Part shown: one piece after another, positions 46,885-58,517 of the stretch
How positions within the stretch are numbered: position 1 is the first letter of the stretch
Layout: each line of letters starts with the position of its first letter
Source of the DNA: Haematobia irritans
Taxonomy: Eukaryota > Arthropoda > Insecta > Diptera > Muscidae
Direction of reading: 5' to 3'
Assembly (NCBI RefSeq): GCF_050003625.1
Contig: NC_134397.1
Coordinates: 71,775,551 to 71,839,550, forward strand
Length of the DNA: 64,000 bases
Made by a program: the position numbers and the translations under genes
The notes under the pieces: generated by a model
What the model was told of the DNA's origin: nothing
The model's database searches: none
Seen by the model: the letters and a program-made list of their open reading frames with translations, nothing else

Positions 46885-47150
46885 ATTGTCGGTTTTTTTC
46901 TTTAATCATTGTTGTTGTTTTTGATTTCAGCTTAAACCCATGCATTGACTAAACTACAAGTGTAGCTTAACCAACAGAGGAAAAGAATGTTTGTCAAATT
47001 TATTTGGGCAAATCCCTATAGACTGCAAGATGGTTGGATGGACGCACGTTTCGGAATTACCACATTCCTCATCAGCATCCTCTACTTGCAGCAAAACTAT
47101 CAACCAATTATCAGAATGAATTCAAGCAGTTCACTAAACCCAAAAGTAAA
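46885..47150 (-). repeat. Repeat H copy 2 (hammerhead-bearing)
   Basis: Same segment as 37141-37390. It is flanked by 29-base minisatellites on both sides (to 46870 and 47235-47335), which suggests that H and the minisatellite are parts of one element. Confidence 0.8.
47023..47091 (-). ncRNA. Type I hammerhead ribozyme motif, copy 2
   Basis: Minus strand: stem I outer helix CTGCAAG (47091-47085) with CTTGCAG (47029-47023); inner helix GGATG (47080-47076) with CATCC (47040-47036); CTGATGA at 47075-47069; stem II GGAAT (47068-47064) with ATTCC (47057-47053), loop GTGGTA; GAAA at 47052-47049; stem III 47049-47047 with 47044-47042, loop of two; GTC at 47043-47041, predicted cut after 47041. Every core base matches the hammerhead consensus and stem I pairs perfectly in 12 positions. 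Confidence 0.88.
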
Positions 47151-47234
47151 CCACACTTGAAGCTTCCGAAAAAAGGTTTCCATGATAGCCGGCTTATGCC
47201 GAAATAAATTCGTACAAACAAGGAAAAGAGGTAT

Positions 47235-47335
47235 GTTTGTCAAAATTTTATTTCTATAGAGAATTTGGTCAAAATTTTATTTCTATAGAGAATTTGATCA
47301 AAATTTTATTTCTATAGAAATTTTTTTGGGAAATT
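47235..47335. repeat. 29-bp minisatellite
   Basis: Three units of TTTCTATAGAGAATTTG..TCAAAATTTTA. Confidence 0.7.
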
Positions 47336-47367
47336 TTATTGATTATTAGTTTTAATAATAGTACTGG

Positions 47368-47480
47368 GATCCACCGTGGGTCAATGCATACGCGCCGTGC
47401 ATACTAAGGGTCCTGGGTTAAACGCCAGTTTCGACCAACAATTTTTTCAGCGATGGAAATTTCCACTCTCAGTAACACAC
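47368..47480 (+). repeat. Diverged SINE head
   Basis: GATCCACCGTGGGTCAATGC, TGGGTTAAACGCC (box B position), TTTCGACCAAC and TTTTTCAGCGATGG correspond in order to the SINE at 62172, with many changes. Confidence 0.55.
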
Positions 47481-47729
47481 AAAAAATCAATGAATTGTAT
47501 TGTCATTACAATTAAAATTATGTTTAAATTTGAGCTAACAACGTAATTTGTAAATACAATTATGATTTTAGTAATATTTTGTCACATTAGCAACCAATTT
47601 TGTTATATCAACAAAAATTCTGTTGAACTTAAAAATTTTCTTTAACAACAATTTATTGTAAATTCAAAAATTATTATTTTATTTATTTATTATAATATTA
47701 TTTTGTGTGAATGCTGGTGAAATTTCACC

Positions 47730-49010
47730 GTAATGTGACTCAGAGGATTTGGATATTGATTTCGAGGCAAAGATGCGCATATTTAAACTATCTAAAATTT
47801 AATTAGGATACAAATCTCATTTATAGAATTTTCGTTATCTTTTTACGATATATCAACAAAGGTATATGTGTACTAATAAATGTCAGTTTAAAAATCATAA
47901 TTATAACAGATACTTCAAAACAAAAGATATGTTCTTAATTTGATTAAAAAAAAAACTTTAAATCAATGATGTCAAATCCTCAACATAAGTATTAGACTAA
48001 TTTTGAAGCTGTTTTATCTTTAATCTAAAGATTCAATATCTCACTTAATTTTAAAATTATATCTTCAAATTAAAAATGTTTATCTTTACTTCAAGGGACA
48101 TTTGCATAAGGCCTACGACTTTAACAGAGGGATGCAAAATTCAAAGTTCATGCCTCAAATTTAAAGACAAATTTTCTTATAGATACGAACTTTCTTTTAA
48201 TTAAATTTTAAATTTTATTTCATATTGGGTAAATATTTTTCCCATGTACTCTCTTTCTTTAAATCTAGTTTCTATAAATTTAAAATTAGGATACAAATCT
48301 TAGTTATCCAATTTTCGTACTCTTTTTCCAATATATCAACAAAAATATTCGTGTATAAATAAATAAATAAATAATTTCAGTTTAAAAATCCAAAATATAA
48401 CAACTACTGAAAAAGCAAAAAATTTTTCTTAATTAAAAAAGGAAACTTTAAATCGAAGATGCAAAATCCTTAAAATAAGTATTTTAAGCTCTACATATTA
48501 CACTCAAAATCCACATTTTCGAGATTTGAAATCTCTTTTTTTATAAGGCAAATGACAGTTAAAATCTTGATTTCGGAAGCATAATGTGAATGCCGTATTA
48601 GCCTATTTTTGAAGCATTTTAATCTTTAATTCAAATATATACTACTTCTGTTAATTTAAAGATTATTTCCTTATTTTTGTTTTATTTCTTTACTCTAATA
48701 GAAATTCGATTTATTTCAAAGACCTACGACTTTAACAGAGGGACGGAAAATTTTAAAGATTCATTTCCTAAATTTAAAGAAAACAAATCTTTAAGCAAAG
48801 CATATACACTTTTATTAATTATTTTTTTTTTTAATTTAAAAAAATCACAATGGACTGAATAGTCTGAGTGAGCCTGATAATAAATCGGGCTGCCACTTTT
48901 TAATTTAAAGAAAATTTTCTTTAATATTATGTAAGTTACGTATCCTAAAATTTAGGTTATCTAATCTTTCATATTAGATCAATATTTTTTCAGTATAGCA
49001 GTCCATTTCG
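47730..49010. repeat. Cluster of family E fragments with a SINE/LINE tail
   Basis: At least two diverged E copies (GATATTGATTTCGAGGCAAA, ATTTTTCCCATGTACTC near 48240; GACCTACGACTTTAACAGAG near 48720; ATATTTTTTCAGTATAGC near 48990). Bases 48846-48898 are the 3' tail shared by LINE and SINE (ATCACAATGGACTGAATAGT..GGGCTGCCACTTTT). Confidence 0.6.
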
Positions 49011-49185
49011 CGGAGTCTTGCGATGTATATTATACACAAAATATTATTTGCAAACGATACACTCAAAAAACAGTGAACCCACCCGGAAGGAAAACTTAAA
49101 GATGATTTTAGAAAATTTAGTAAATAAGTAAAATAAGTAAACATTTTTCGACAAATTCAAGAAAAATTATTAGAAATAGTTAGGT

Positions 49186-50080
49186 TAGGTGGCAGCCCGA
49201 TGTTTCAGGCTCACTTAGAGTATTCAGTCCATTGTGATACTACATTGGTGAAGTTCTCTCTTATCACTGAGTGCTGCCCGATTCCATGTTAAGCTCAATG
49301 ACAAGGGACCTCCTTTTTATAGTCGAGTCCGTTTATAGTCGAGTTCTCGGTCGAAGCGGGAATCGAACCCACGACCTTGTGCACTGAAAAAAAGCATACT
49401 CGGTTCCAAAGATTTTGTCTTTACTTTAAAAAATTTGGTATTGATTCCGAGCCAAAGAAGCGGAGAATACAAGTAAGGATACTTTTAAGACACAATTCTC
49501 TTTTAAATTTAGGTTTTGTGTACTTGATTCTAGGAAGCAAATTTTAATTTTTCGCTTTCTCAGCTTTTTGTCTTCATATGCTATCAAAGTCCTTTAAAAC
49601 GAATTAACGGCAGCTTTATTTTCCAAATTAGGACTCGACTTCCAGTAGAAATTATGATATGTTTGAAGTAAAAAACTTCTTTAAAATAAAGTTTTGAAAA
49701 ACATGTCCTATATTTGAACGATTTTTTGCTTTGTAGTCAAGATGCAAAAAGACAACAAATTTAAAGACAATTTCATTAAATTTAAAGAATTTTTCTGAAT
49801 TATTAAAGTCAAGTTGACCTTAGCCTATAAATGTTTTCTTTCATGTTAAGATACCCATTTTTAAGTCAAATCACTTAATTATAAGGACAATACGACTTCA
49901 TTGAAGAGTTTATCGACTTTTGGACAAGGAAAATAACTCTATTTTAGAGAAATGGGTCTTCTATGCTAAGCAAAATTTGTATTCGTATTTTAAAGACATG
50001 AAATCTTTGACCTCACGACAATATTTTTTTCAGTGTGTATGCAAGGCGGGCATGCTAATCATTGCACCATGGTGGCTCCC
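49186..50080 (-). mobile_element. tRNA-derived SINE3, deleted and split
   Basis: Left: GTTAGGTTAGGTGGCAGCCC tail, ATTGTGATACTACATTGGTG, then a deletion joining the body to the head, and GGGAATCGAACCCACGACCT (box B complement). Right: TGTATGCAAGGCGGGCATGC and CATTGCACCATGGTGGCTCC head at 50036-50080. E-g lies between, with TG on both sides. Confidence 0.8.
49382..50035. mobile_element. MITE family E copy E-g inside a SINE
   Basis: Ends CACTGAAAAAAAGCATACTC and ATATTTTTTTCAGTG, length 654. The dinucleotide duplicated is TG in place of the usual TA; intact SINEs read CCTTGTGTATGCAAGG at this point. Confidence 0.8.
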
Positions 50081-50621
50081 GTGCCCCTATATAAACCGTT
50101 CTCCAGATTTGCCCTCCGGAGCCTCTTGGAGGAGCATAATTCATCCGATCCGGTTCAAACCACGGTGGCATAGATGCAGTTAAAGAAAATTTCGTAGTTT
50201 GAAGGAAACATTTGGAGTTAGAAATTGCAAAATTCCTTTACTACCATACGACGTTCATGGTGGGCGTACTTTTAATAAAATTTACTAATTTTAAGAAATT
50301 CAAATTTTAAGAAATTTTGTGGGAGACACAAATCTGTATGCTTTATTTGTGTATAATCTCCCCTTTTGTAGTTCATTTAACTGAAACTTTCTCAAAACAT
50401 AAACAATAATTCAATGAACTAAAATAGAATTTTAGCTGATGGCCTCTGTAGCCAATGCTACTATTGTAATATTATTCTTATATTATACTATAAGTCTAAT
50501 TTTGTAAATAAATAAATAAATAAAATAGAATTAAATTAGCTTTAGTGATATATAGATATATAGAGTCCACTTTTTTTTGAGTGTAGTATTTTATATAATT
50601 TAGGATTCTGTTATGCCCATA

Positions 50622-51182
50622 CACAGAAAAAAATATCACCAAAATATTTCCAATTAAAAAGTTGATTGAAGTTGAAAATTTTTTTAATTAATAAATTAAT
50701 TGATACAATTAACTTTTTAATCATGATAGAAACATTAAGTTAATTAAGTCAATGATTGAACATTTTAAAAATTTTAATTAAAAAATTAATTGACACAATT
50801 AACTTTTTAATCAAATTCGGAAGACTAATTCAGTTAAAAAAGTGCTGATTTTTTTTTTTAATTAAAAATGTATTTCAAACAATCATTTGTTAATCCAAAT
50901 AAAACTCTAAGCCAATTCAGAAAGTAATTAAAAATAGTTACCTTTTTTAAAATAAATTAATTGAGTTTTGCAATCAACATCAATTAAATTTTTAATTGAA
51001 TCAATTAAAAAATTAATTGAAATTTGCTAAAAAATCAATTAATTTTTTAATCAAGAATTTTTTCTATGCCCAATTAAAACTGTGATTGATACTATCATTT
51101 TCGTGATTGAAGACATTTCAATTAAAAAATTAATTGGATCAATTAATTCGGTGATTGAATCAGAAAAATTTTTTTTTGTGTG
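50622..51182. mobile_element. AT-rich MITE D4, complete
   Basis: 561 bases, ends CACAGAAAAAAATATCACC and AATTTTTTTTTGTGTG; TA at 50620-50621 and 51183-51184. Nearly the same sequence as D2. Confidence 0.87.
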
Positions 51183-51189
51183 TATTTGG

Positions 51190-53350
51190 GAAAAAACCAA
51201 TAGCTGTTCAAAATTAATGAAAGTTCTTGTTTAAGGTAACATGAAATATAATAAATTTTAATAGATTTAAAATAAGAAACTGTTTTAGTATTACAGACTA
51301 AATCTATCACTTAATGAAACAATTTCTTTAAAGATTTTATAATGCTCTATAAAAACTAAACTTATATGACCCTAAAAAGACATTTTAAAAAACTGCTTGC
51401 CTAGTTATTCATAACATATATTTTTTTTTGTTTACTTTTCCTCATGTGTATGGGTGTGTGTCCTAAATCCACACACACGTTTATACATATTGCTATAAGT
51501 TTACATACCCATATGTAAAAAAGTCACAATAAAACAAACGCAAAAAATGGCAAAAACACCTGATGTGTTCAATGCTTCGAAAGGGGAAATGTCCATTGTT
51601 TGGATGTCGCAATTGCATTGTGGCGAGTACCTTTTCCACTCATTGTATGAATAGGATTTGTTTTTCACACAGCAACACTTCGTAGAATCACATAAAATCC
51701 GATACACACAGCAACACAGTCACTCTAAACGAATTAAAGTCACAGTAATAGCACGCACTAACACACACATACTCTCTATGACCACACATATCCAGACATA
51801 CAGTAACTTTGACAGCTATGGCAAAGTAACAGATATTAACTTTGAAGTACTTGTAAACGCTGTTCAACGTGTTACATGTCAGCATTTCGATTGCATACTT
51901 ATACATACATAGAACTGTACATGTGCATGTGTACGTTTCTATATGTATTTATGCATACACATACATGGCAATATATGGATATTTATACATGTATGTTATG
52001 GGTTTTGTGTATACTCCAACATACATTCATGGAGGTATTATTATTTGGAGGACAAAAACCTTTAAAGGAATTTTCACAAGAAATATACCACAGATGAAAT
52101 GTTGAAGATAACATTTTGCTTGAGTTTTTATTTCTGGTTATTTAAAGAGATCGATATTTTCTCAAATTTAAAAACAGAAAGAGTATATGGAAATGTAGAA
52201 TTTAATTAATTTTAAAACCAATTTGTTTTATAATTTTTTTAATTTTTTTTTTGGGTTTTTTTCTGCTCACTAAATAATGTTTATCATTAATCGGAATCAT
52301 ATATACATTAATTTTGGTATACCCACAATTAACTTTTCTATTATTCTATTTTATAAATTTTTTAAAAAATAATAAGCTAAGTTTTTTTTTTAAAATTAGG
52401 ATTCTCTTTTCATAAATTTATTTTATTTTAATTTTTTAATGTCAAACATTTTTACACAAAACAAAAAAAAAAAAACCACCGCCCTCGACCGGCTTAAATC
52501 TGTGAAAAACAAAATTTCATTTTAACAGCTTTGTGTTATCTTCTCAACATTTCCGTTCCATTATGTGTGTGTGTGTGTTTTTTTGTATTTGTAGCAGCAG
52601 TTACAGAAACAAAAACATTGCTTAGGCTTTTGTATGAAGAGAATAGTTATACAAATAAACATACACTCTCCCACTCTCCCACTCTCCCACCCGCCCATAC
52701 ACGCATAGCACAAATCATATGGAATAAATATCTCTCTACATTAACTGTTAAAACGGAAACACTCACACAATCAGAGTGGCATTAGCGGTCTTCCACAGAG
52801 AGCAGAGAATGTGAACAACCCAGATTGCAGGTTTGTTTGTATTGTTGTTTTAGCTCCAATGTTTATTATACTGTTGGCAGGATAGAATGAACCGTATGGT
52901 ATCAACAGCACATTTCTCATTTTTTTTACAATACTCATATACATATACTTTGGTATTTTAGTGCGTTTTAGTAACAATGCAGAGTGGGAGTGAGTGACAT
53001 CTCATATTATTACGTTTTTAATTTGAATTACTGGCGTATAGAGTTGCCAATGTTCACGAAATAATTTGTGTATGCTATGAATTGCTTTTGTATGTCGCTA
53101 AAGGCTGATACTAAAGGCGTTTTCGTTTCTCAAAAAATATATTGCCCTGATGTTACACTACATTTTCTCTCAAATGATAGTGTCTTTCCAAAGTTATTAA
53201 TTTATAATATTGTGAGGGATACAACATCCAAAATTTATGACAGTGTCCTTCATATTTGGCAATCAATCTCGAGAATGTTGCACCTTTTTCCCCAATCGAA
53301 ATCGCCAAAAATTAGCAATTGAAATAAAAATAAAACCTCATATTTACCAA
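51190..53350. other. Transposon-poor stretch, no gene recognised
   Basis: CA-rich and TATA-rich simple sequence (51720-51980), T-rich tracts (52200-52460), CTCTCCCA repeats (52665-52690). Short frames (for example 51658-51912, 53068-53322) resemble nothing I know. Confidence 0.5.
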
Positions 53351-54633
53351 AGCTAAATTACACTGAAAAATATTGTCGCAATATGAAAGATTATGCAAAC
53401 TAAATTTTATGACATGCTAATTATACAATATTAAGAACAACATTTTATTAATTATAAATTTAATTAATTAATTTAATTAATTAAAAGAAAATGCGTAATC
53501 TCTTCTGTAAAAATGTTTTTCGTTAGGGCACAGATCTTTTTTGAAATTTGCACTTCTACTTTAAAGTCTTATGTTGTTGAAGTAAGGCAAATTTTACTTA
53601 AAATACAGAAAAGCTGAAAATATAGGCTAAGATTTGTTTTGAGAATATTGCATATTTGGTTCAATGTATTTTTTTTAATTAAGTAAACATGTTTTACTTT
53701 GAAACTTCAGTTATAATTAGGTTTTTTATAATAATTTTAATATAACGCAAAAACAGTGTGAAAATTCAATAAATGACATATTTGTCCTAATTTTATTTGT
53801 ATACCCTCCACCATAGGATGGGGGTATATTAGCTTTGTCATTCCGTTTGTAACACATCGAAATATTGCTCTAAGACCCCATAAAGTATATATCTTCTGGG
53901 TCGTGGGTCTGAGTCGATCTGAGCATGTCCGTCCGTTCGTCTGTTGAAATCACGCTAACTTCCGAACGAAAACAGCTATCGACTTGAAACTTGGCACAAG
54001 TATTTGCTATTGATGTAGGTCAGATGGTATTGCAAATGGGCTATATCGGTCCACTTTTACGTATAGCCCCCATATAAACGGACCCCCAAATTTGGCTTGC
54101 GATTGCTCTAAGAGAAGCAAATTTGATCCAATCCGGCTGAAATTTGGTACATGGTGTTAGTATATGGTCTCTAACAACCATGCAAAAATTGGTCCACATC
54201 GGTCCCTAATTATATATAGCCCTCATATAAACCGGTCCCCCGATTTGGCTTGCGGAGCCTCTAAGAGGAGAAAATTTCATCCGATCCGGCTGAAATTTGA
54301 TACATGGTGTTAGTATATGTTCTCTAACAACCATGCAAAAATTGGTCCACATCGGCCCATAATTATATATAGCCCCCATATAAACGGACCCCCAAATTTG
54401 GCTTGCAGACCCTCTAAGAGAAGCAAATTTGATCCAATCCGGCTGAAATTTGGTACATGGTGTTAGTATATGGCCTCTAACAACCATGCAAAAATTGGTC
54501 CCCCGATTTGGCTTGGGGAGCCTCTAAGAGAAGCAAATTTCATCCGATCCGGCTGAAATTTGGTATATGGTGTTAGTATATGGTCTCTAATGACCATGCA
54601 AAAATTGGTCCACGTCGGTCCATAATTATATAC

Positions 54634-54859
54634 ACAGTCTCACACAAGTTTACATACGATTAAAGAATTTGTATTTTATTGAAATAATAAAATATTATAA
54701 ACTATGCATATACATGCTTTAATTTTTGTAAAATAATTTGAAAACATAGTATTTGTTAATTTTTAACAACATTTTTTTAGTGTGGTTTATAAAAAACAAG
54801 AAAGATGTTTGGTTAGTAGGTTAAAAACTCAGGGGTATGTAAACTTGTGTAAGACTGTG
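54634..54859. mobile_element. Tc1-like MITE with TA duplication
   Basis: 226 bases; ends CACAGTCTCACACAAGTTTA and TAAACTTGTGTAAGACTGTG are about 25-base inverted repeats; TA at 54632-54633 and 54860-54861. Inserted in TATATATAGCCCCCATATAA of HINE-B4. The AAGTTTACATAC motif recalls ends of many Tc1 elements. Confidence 0.88.
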
Positions 54860-55582
54860 TATAGCCCCCATATAAACCGATCACCAGATATGACCTCCGG
54901 AGCCTCTTGAAAGACCAAAATTCATCTGATTCTGTTGATATTTGGTACGTGGTGGTAATGTATGGCCTCAAACACCCATGCAAAAATTGGTCGAAATCGG
55001 TCCATAATTATATATAGGCCCCATATAAACCAATCCCCACATTTGACCTCCGGATCCCCTTGGAAGAGCAAAATTCATCCGATTCGGTTGAAATTTGGTA
55101 CGTGATGTTAGTATATGGTATCCAACAACCATGCATGAATTGGTTCATATGAGTCCATAATTATATATAGCACCCATATAAACCGATCCCCAGATTTGAC
55201 CTCCGGTGCCTTTTGGAGAAGCAAAATTCATCCGATCTGATTGAAATTTGGTACGTGGTTTTACTATATGATATTTAACAACCATTCCAACAGTGGTCCA
55301 TATCAGTCTATAATCATATATAGCCCCCATATAAACCGATCCCGAGATTTGGTTTTGGAACCTCTTGGAGGGGCAAATTTCATCCGAGTCAGTTGAAATT
55401 TGGTACATTGTGCTAGTATATGGCCGTTAACAACCATGCCTAACTAGGTCCATATCGGTCTATAGTTATATATAGCCCTCAGATAAATCGATCCCCAATC
55501 ACACAAAAATTGGTCCATATCAAATTCATAATTGTATATAGCCCCCATGTAAGCGACCCCATATTTCAATTCTGGCTCTCTA

Positions 55583-56566
55583 CACGCTCACAAAAAATCG
55601 CTTCTGTAACATATACTCCCAAACATATTTTGCTTCAAGCATATATATTTTTGGGTATTGTCCAAACATTTATATGTTTGATCTCTTCCAATATATAATA
55701 TGTTTGAAAGCATATTAGTCTAAACAATATATGTTTGGGTAGTCTAAGTTCCAAACATTTTGTATTTTTGCATCCAAATTCAATAATGTTGTCTTCCAAA
55801 AAACAATATGTTATTATGTGAACATATAATATGTTTGGAAGCATTTTGCACCCAAAAATATTATATGCTTAAAAAAATTATCCCAAACAATATTGTGCTC
55901 AAAATTTTATTTATTTATTTATATATTTACAATCATAATGAATTATGAAAATAAACAGGTAATATAGGTGCTAACAACATAGGTTTTCGACCTGAATGCT
56001 CAAAATTTTGTTTCTGCCCAATTGTATATTCCCCCACATCTTTCTCACTTCAACGAGATTTTTTAGTTCTTAGCACCTTTTTCTGTAATACAAACATTGT
56101 AGAAGAAATTATTCAATTGTATAATTTTTTTTATTTTAATTTTACCTTTTGCCGGACGGGGATTCGAACAGTTTGTAAGGATCAAAGAAGTAGCTGATCA
56201 ATTGCCCAAGGAAAATAAAATGTTAATTTTGTAATAACAAGCAACAACCACCAACTTAATTCAATATCGCTCCCTGTTAAATAGCGCTCCAAGCTACTAA
56301 ACACATATATGTTTATAGGCTATTTCTAAATTAATATATGTTTTCATCCAAGCATATTATATTTACAAACATTTTATGTCCCAAACATAATATGTTCTAA
56401 CATATTAACATATATGTCCCAAACATGTTATGCTAGTTTATGAACATTATATGCTTGCACTCAAAAATATTGTGTTTAAAAATTTGTGTTCCAAACATAT
56501 AATGTTTATAGCCAAACATGTAATGTTTATAGCCAAACATATGAAAAACAGCCTTTTTCATCCGTG
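55583..56566. mobile_element. Family F element copy F1
   Basis: 984 bases, starts CACGCTCACAAAAAATCGC and ends AAGCC-rich GCCTTTTTCATCCGTG; TA at 55581-55582 and 56567-56568. Interior is rich in AACATATAATGTTTG-like inverted words and includes a segment related to family G (CCTTTTGCCGGACGGGGATT, TCTTAGCACCTTTTTCTGTA). Family B copies at 15740 and 35130 show the empty site CTCTCTACG (reverse CGTAGAGAG). Confidence 0.85.
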
Positions 56567-56833
56567 TACGTACCGTGCAAAATTCCATATCGATTCGTAA
56601 TTATTTGTAGACTTACCTACACATACCTTTTTTGTCTAATATATACCACGTATGCACTAACTCACAATTTAGAAAACGATGTTAAGAAGTTTTAAGATAC
56701 CACAATCCAAGTAATTCGATTGTGGATGACAGTCTTTCGTAGAAGTTTCTACGCAATCCATGGTGGAGGGTACATAAGATTCGGCCTGGCCGAACTTACG
56801 GGCATATATACTTGTTTTTTTTTTCTTAGATTA

Positions 56834-57324
56834 CACTAAAAAAGTTTACTTGGATCCAAAAATGTTGAGTTTCCCTTAAGGATTTTGGTATTGATACCGA
56901 GACAAAGATGCGGCTTCATCAAAAAAAGGTATTTTTAAGAGACCTCCTCGGCTTTAAATCTAGAATTAATAAAATTAAAAATATGGATACAGATCTCATT
57001 CATCGAGTTTTCTTTCTCGTTTTGCGATATATTAATAAAAGTATTCATATACAAACAGTTTCCAGTTTCATAATCCAAATTATAACAGATACTAAATGAA
57101 AAGAGTTTTCTTAATTCTAAAAAAAAAACTTTAAACGAAAGATGCAAATCCTTAAAATAAGTCTTAGCCTCTATTTGAAGTGTTAGTAAATTGAAATCTA
57201 AAGATTCAATATATCAGTTGGTTTAAAGATGATTTCTTTAAATTAAAAATATTTTTCTTTACTTAAAATTTCTTAAAATTTATGTTGCATAATCTTCCAT
57301 ATTAGGTCATTATTTTTTTTAGTG
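56834..57324. mobile_element. MITE family E copy E2
   Basis: Ends CACTAAAAAAGTTTACTTGG and TTATTTTTTTTAGTG, length 491, with the GATTTTGGTATTGATACCGA block. TA on the left; TC on the right (probably a changed TA). Confidence 0.75.
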
Positions 57325-57423
57325 TCGATTTAAAGCTAAATAATTCCTTATAAACTGTCTTTATTTTAAAGAAGCTTCAGTATAGATCTGGCTGTGGTAG
57401 ACGACTCAATTTGGACCCTAGAA

Positions 57424-57690
57424 TAGAATACGCATTTCTCTCACGCAAAGAAAAAAACGTTTGGAAAACGGGTACCGAAAACGTTTTTCTTTTGTAAGAG
57501 TTTTTTGAATTTCTTCGAAAATGTTAAACTTTTATCTTACAAAATTTTTATTTTTTTTTTTCAATACAAAAAAAAAAAAATATTTTTGAACCAACACCAC
57601 AGTCCAAGCAAGCACAGTCAAGCAATGTTGTTTTCTGACTTTAAGTCTTTAATAAGACACACTTTACAGTTTCATAGTAAAAATTTAATA
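57424..57690 (-). repeat. Repeat family K copy 3
   Basis: CTCACGCAAAGAAAAAAACG, ACCGAAAACGTTTTTCTTTT and TGACTTTAAGTCTTTAATAA are the complement of the 22165-22405 copy. Confidence 0.65.
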
Positions 57691-57699
57691 TAGTAGTAT

Positions 57700-58272
57700 C
57701 CCAGCAAAAAAAGCGTCACCAAAAAAGTAATGAAAATATTATTTTTGGATCCGGAAGTGGTGCAAAATTGACGCAGAAGCGATGAATTTAACATGGGCTT
57801 GTAATAGGACGGAAGTCCTCCATTTCAACAGCCGTTGCACTGAATTTGCATCACTTCTTTAGATGTGATCCGAATTCAATGTTTTGGATGTAAATTGAAA
57901 AATTCTGTGATATTTTATCAAATAAATAATTTTTATAATTTTTTTTATAATTTTTAATGGATTCTAACGCTTGTCGGACAAGTTTGACCTCAAATATTTT
58001 CAAAAATGCACAATTTTTTCAGATTGGATTTAGCATGTTTTTCGACAAAATTTAAATGATTTGTACCATTTTATGAATTTTTACTGTGTTTTTAAACTAT
58101 TTGAAACAAAAAAGTTTAAATTACCCATTAAAAATATGAAAAAACCAAGTTATAAAAATTGAATTAAAAGAACTTCCTGGGTAGTTAAAATAAAGAACAT
58201 CATTGGGAGTGCATCTTCTGGAATCGCTTTTAAAGTTGTGCCTTTGGAAGAACTTCCAAATTTTTTGCTGGG
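57700..58272. mobile_element. Family I element, complete copy
   Basis: Ends CCCAGCAAAAAAAGCG and CCAAATTTTTTGCTGGG form a terminal inverted repeat of about 12 bases. Interior TTTGGATCCGGAAGTGG, CATGGGCTTGTAATAGGACG. Target duplication unclear (AT on both sides). Non-coding. Confidence 0.65.
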
Positions 58273-58517
58273 ATGTAATGTCGAACACCTTTTGGTGTTG
58301 CCCAAATAAATGTATGTTTCTGTTAAAAAAAGTTTGTTTAATAGGCTCGTGGGCGCCGCAAGCTATCCTATATTAATATAACTTATATGGATAGTTAGCT
58401 ATTGATGGCAATAACAGCTACGTAGCTGGCTTACAAATTACATGGTCCGCGGTTGGATTCTCGGTCCAGGCGTAAGGTAAAATTTTAAAAATTTACAAAG
58501 TCGTATAATTTCTTCTG

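Larger units (their letters stand above)
49070..50583. mobile_element. Family M MITE copy 2 with nested SINE and E-g
   Basis: Ends CACTCAAAAAACAGTGAACC and GTCCACTTTTTTTTGAGTG; TA at 49068-49069 and 50584-50585. Nested inside: SINE3 (49186-50080, itself split by E-g) and a family B fragment (50081-50165, CCAGATTTGCCCTCCGGAGC). Confidence 0.7.
53800..56814 (-). repeat. HINE family B copy B4, carrying two MITEs
   Basis: TATACCCTCCACCATAGGAT, AAAGTATATATCTTCTGGGT, GTCCGTCCGTTCGTCTGTTG, then 153-base units 54040-55430; interrupted by a Tc1-like MITE (54634-54859) and family F (55583-56566); ends CATGGTGGAGGGTACATAAG with palindrome TTCGGCCTGGCCGAA and CATATATACTTG. Confidence 0.87.
53361..57400. 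mobile_element. MITE family E copy E1, host of B4 and E2
   Basis: Starts CACTGAAAAATATTGTCGCA after TA; E interior to 53797; HINE-B4; a short piece TTTTTTCTTAGATTA; E2 (56834-57324); then the E interior resumes GATTTAAAGCTAAATAATTC and ATTTTAAAGAAGCTTC to about 57390. The right end is not clear. Confidence 0.65.
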
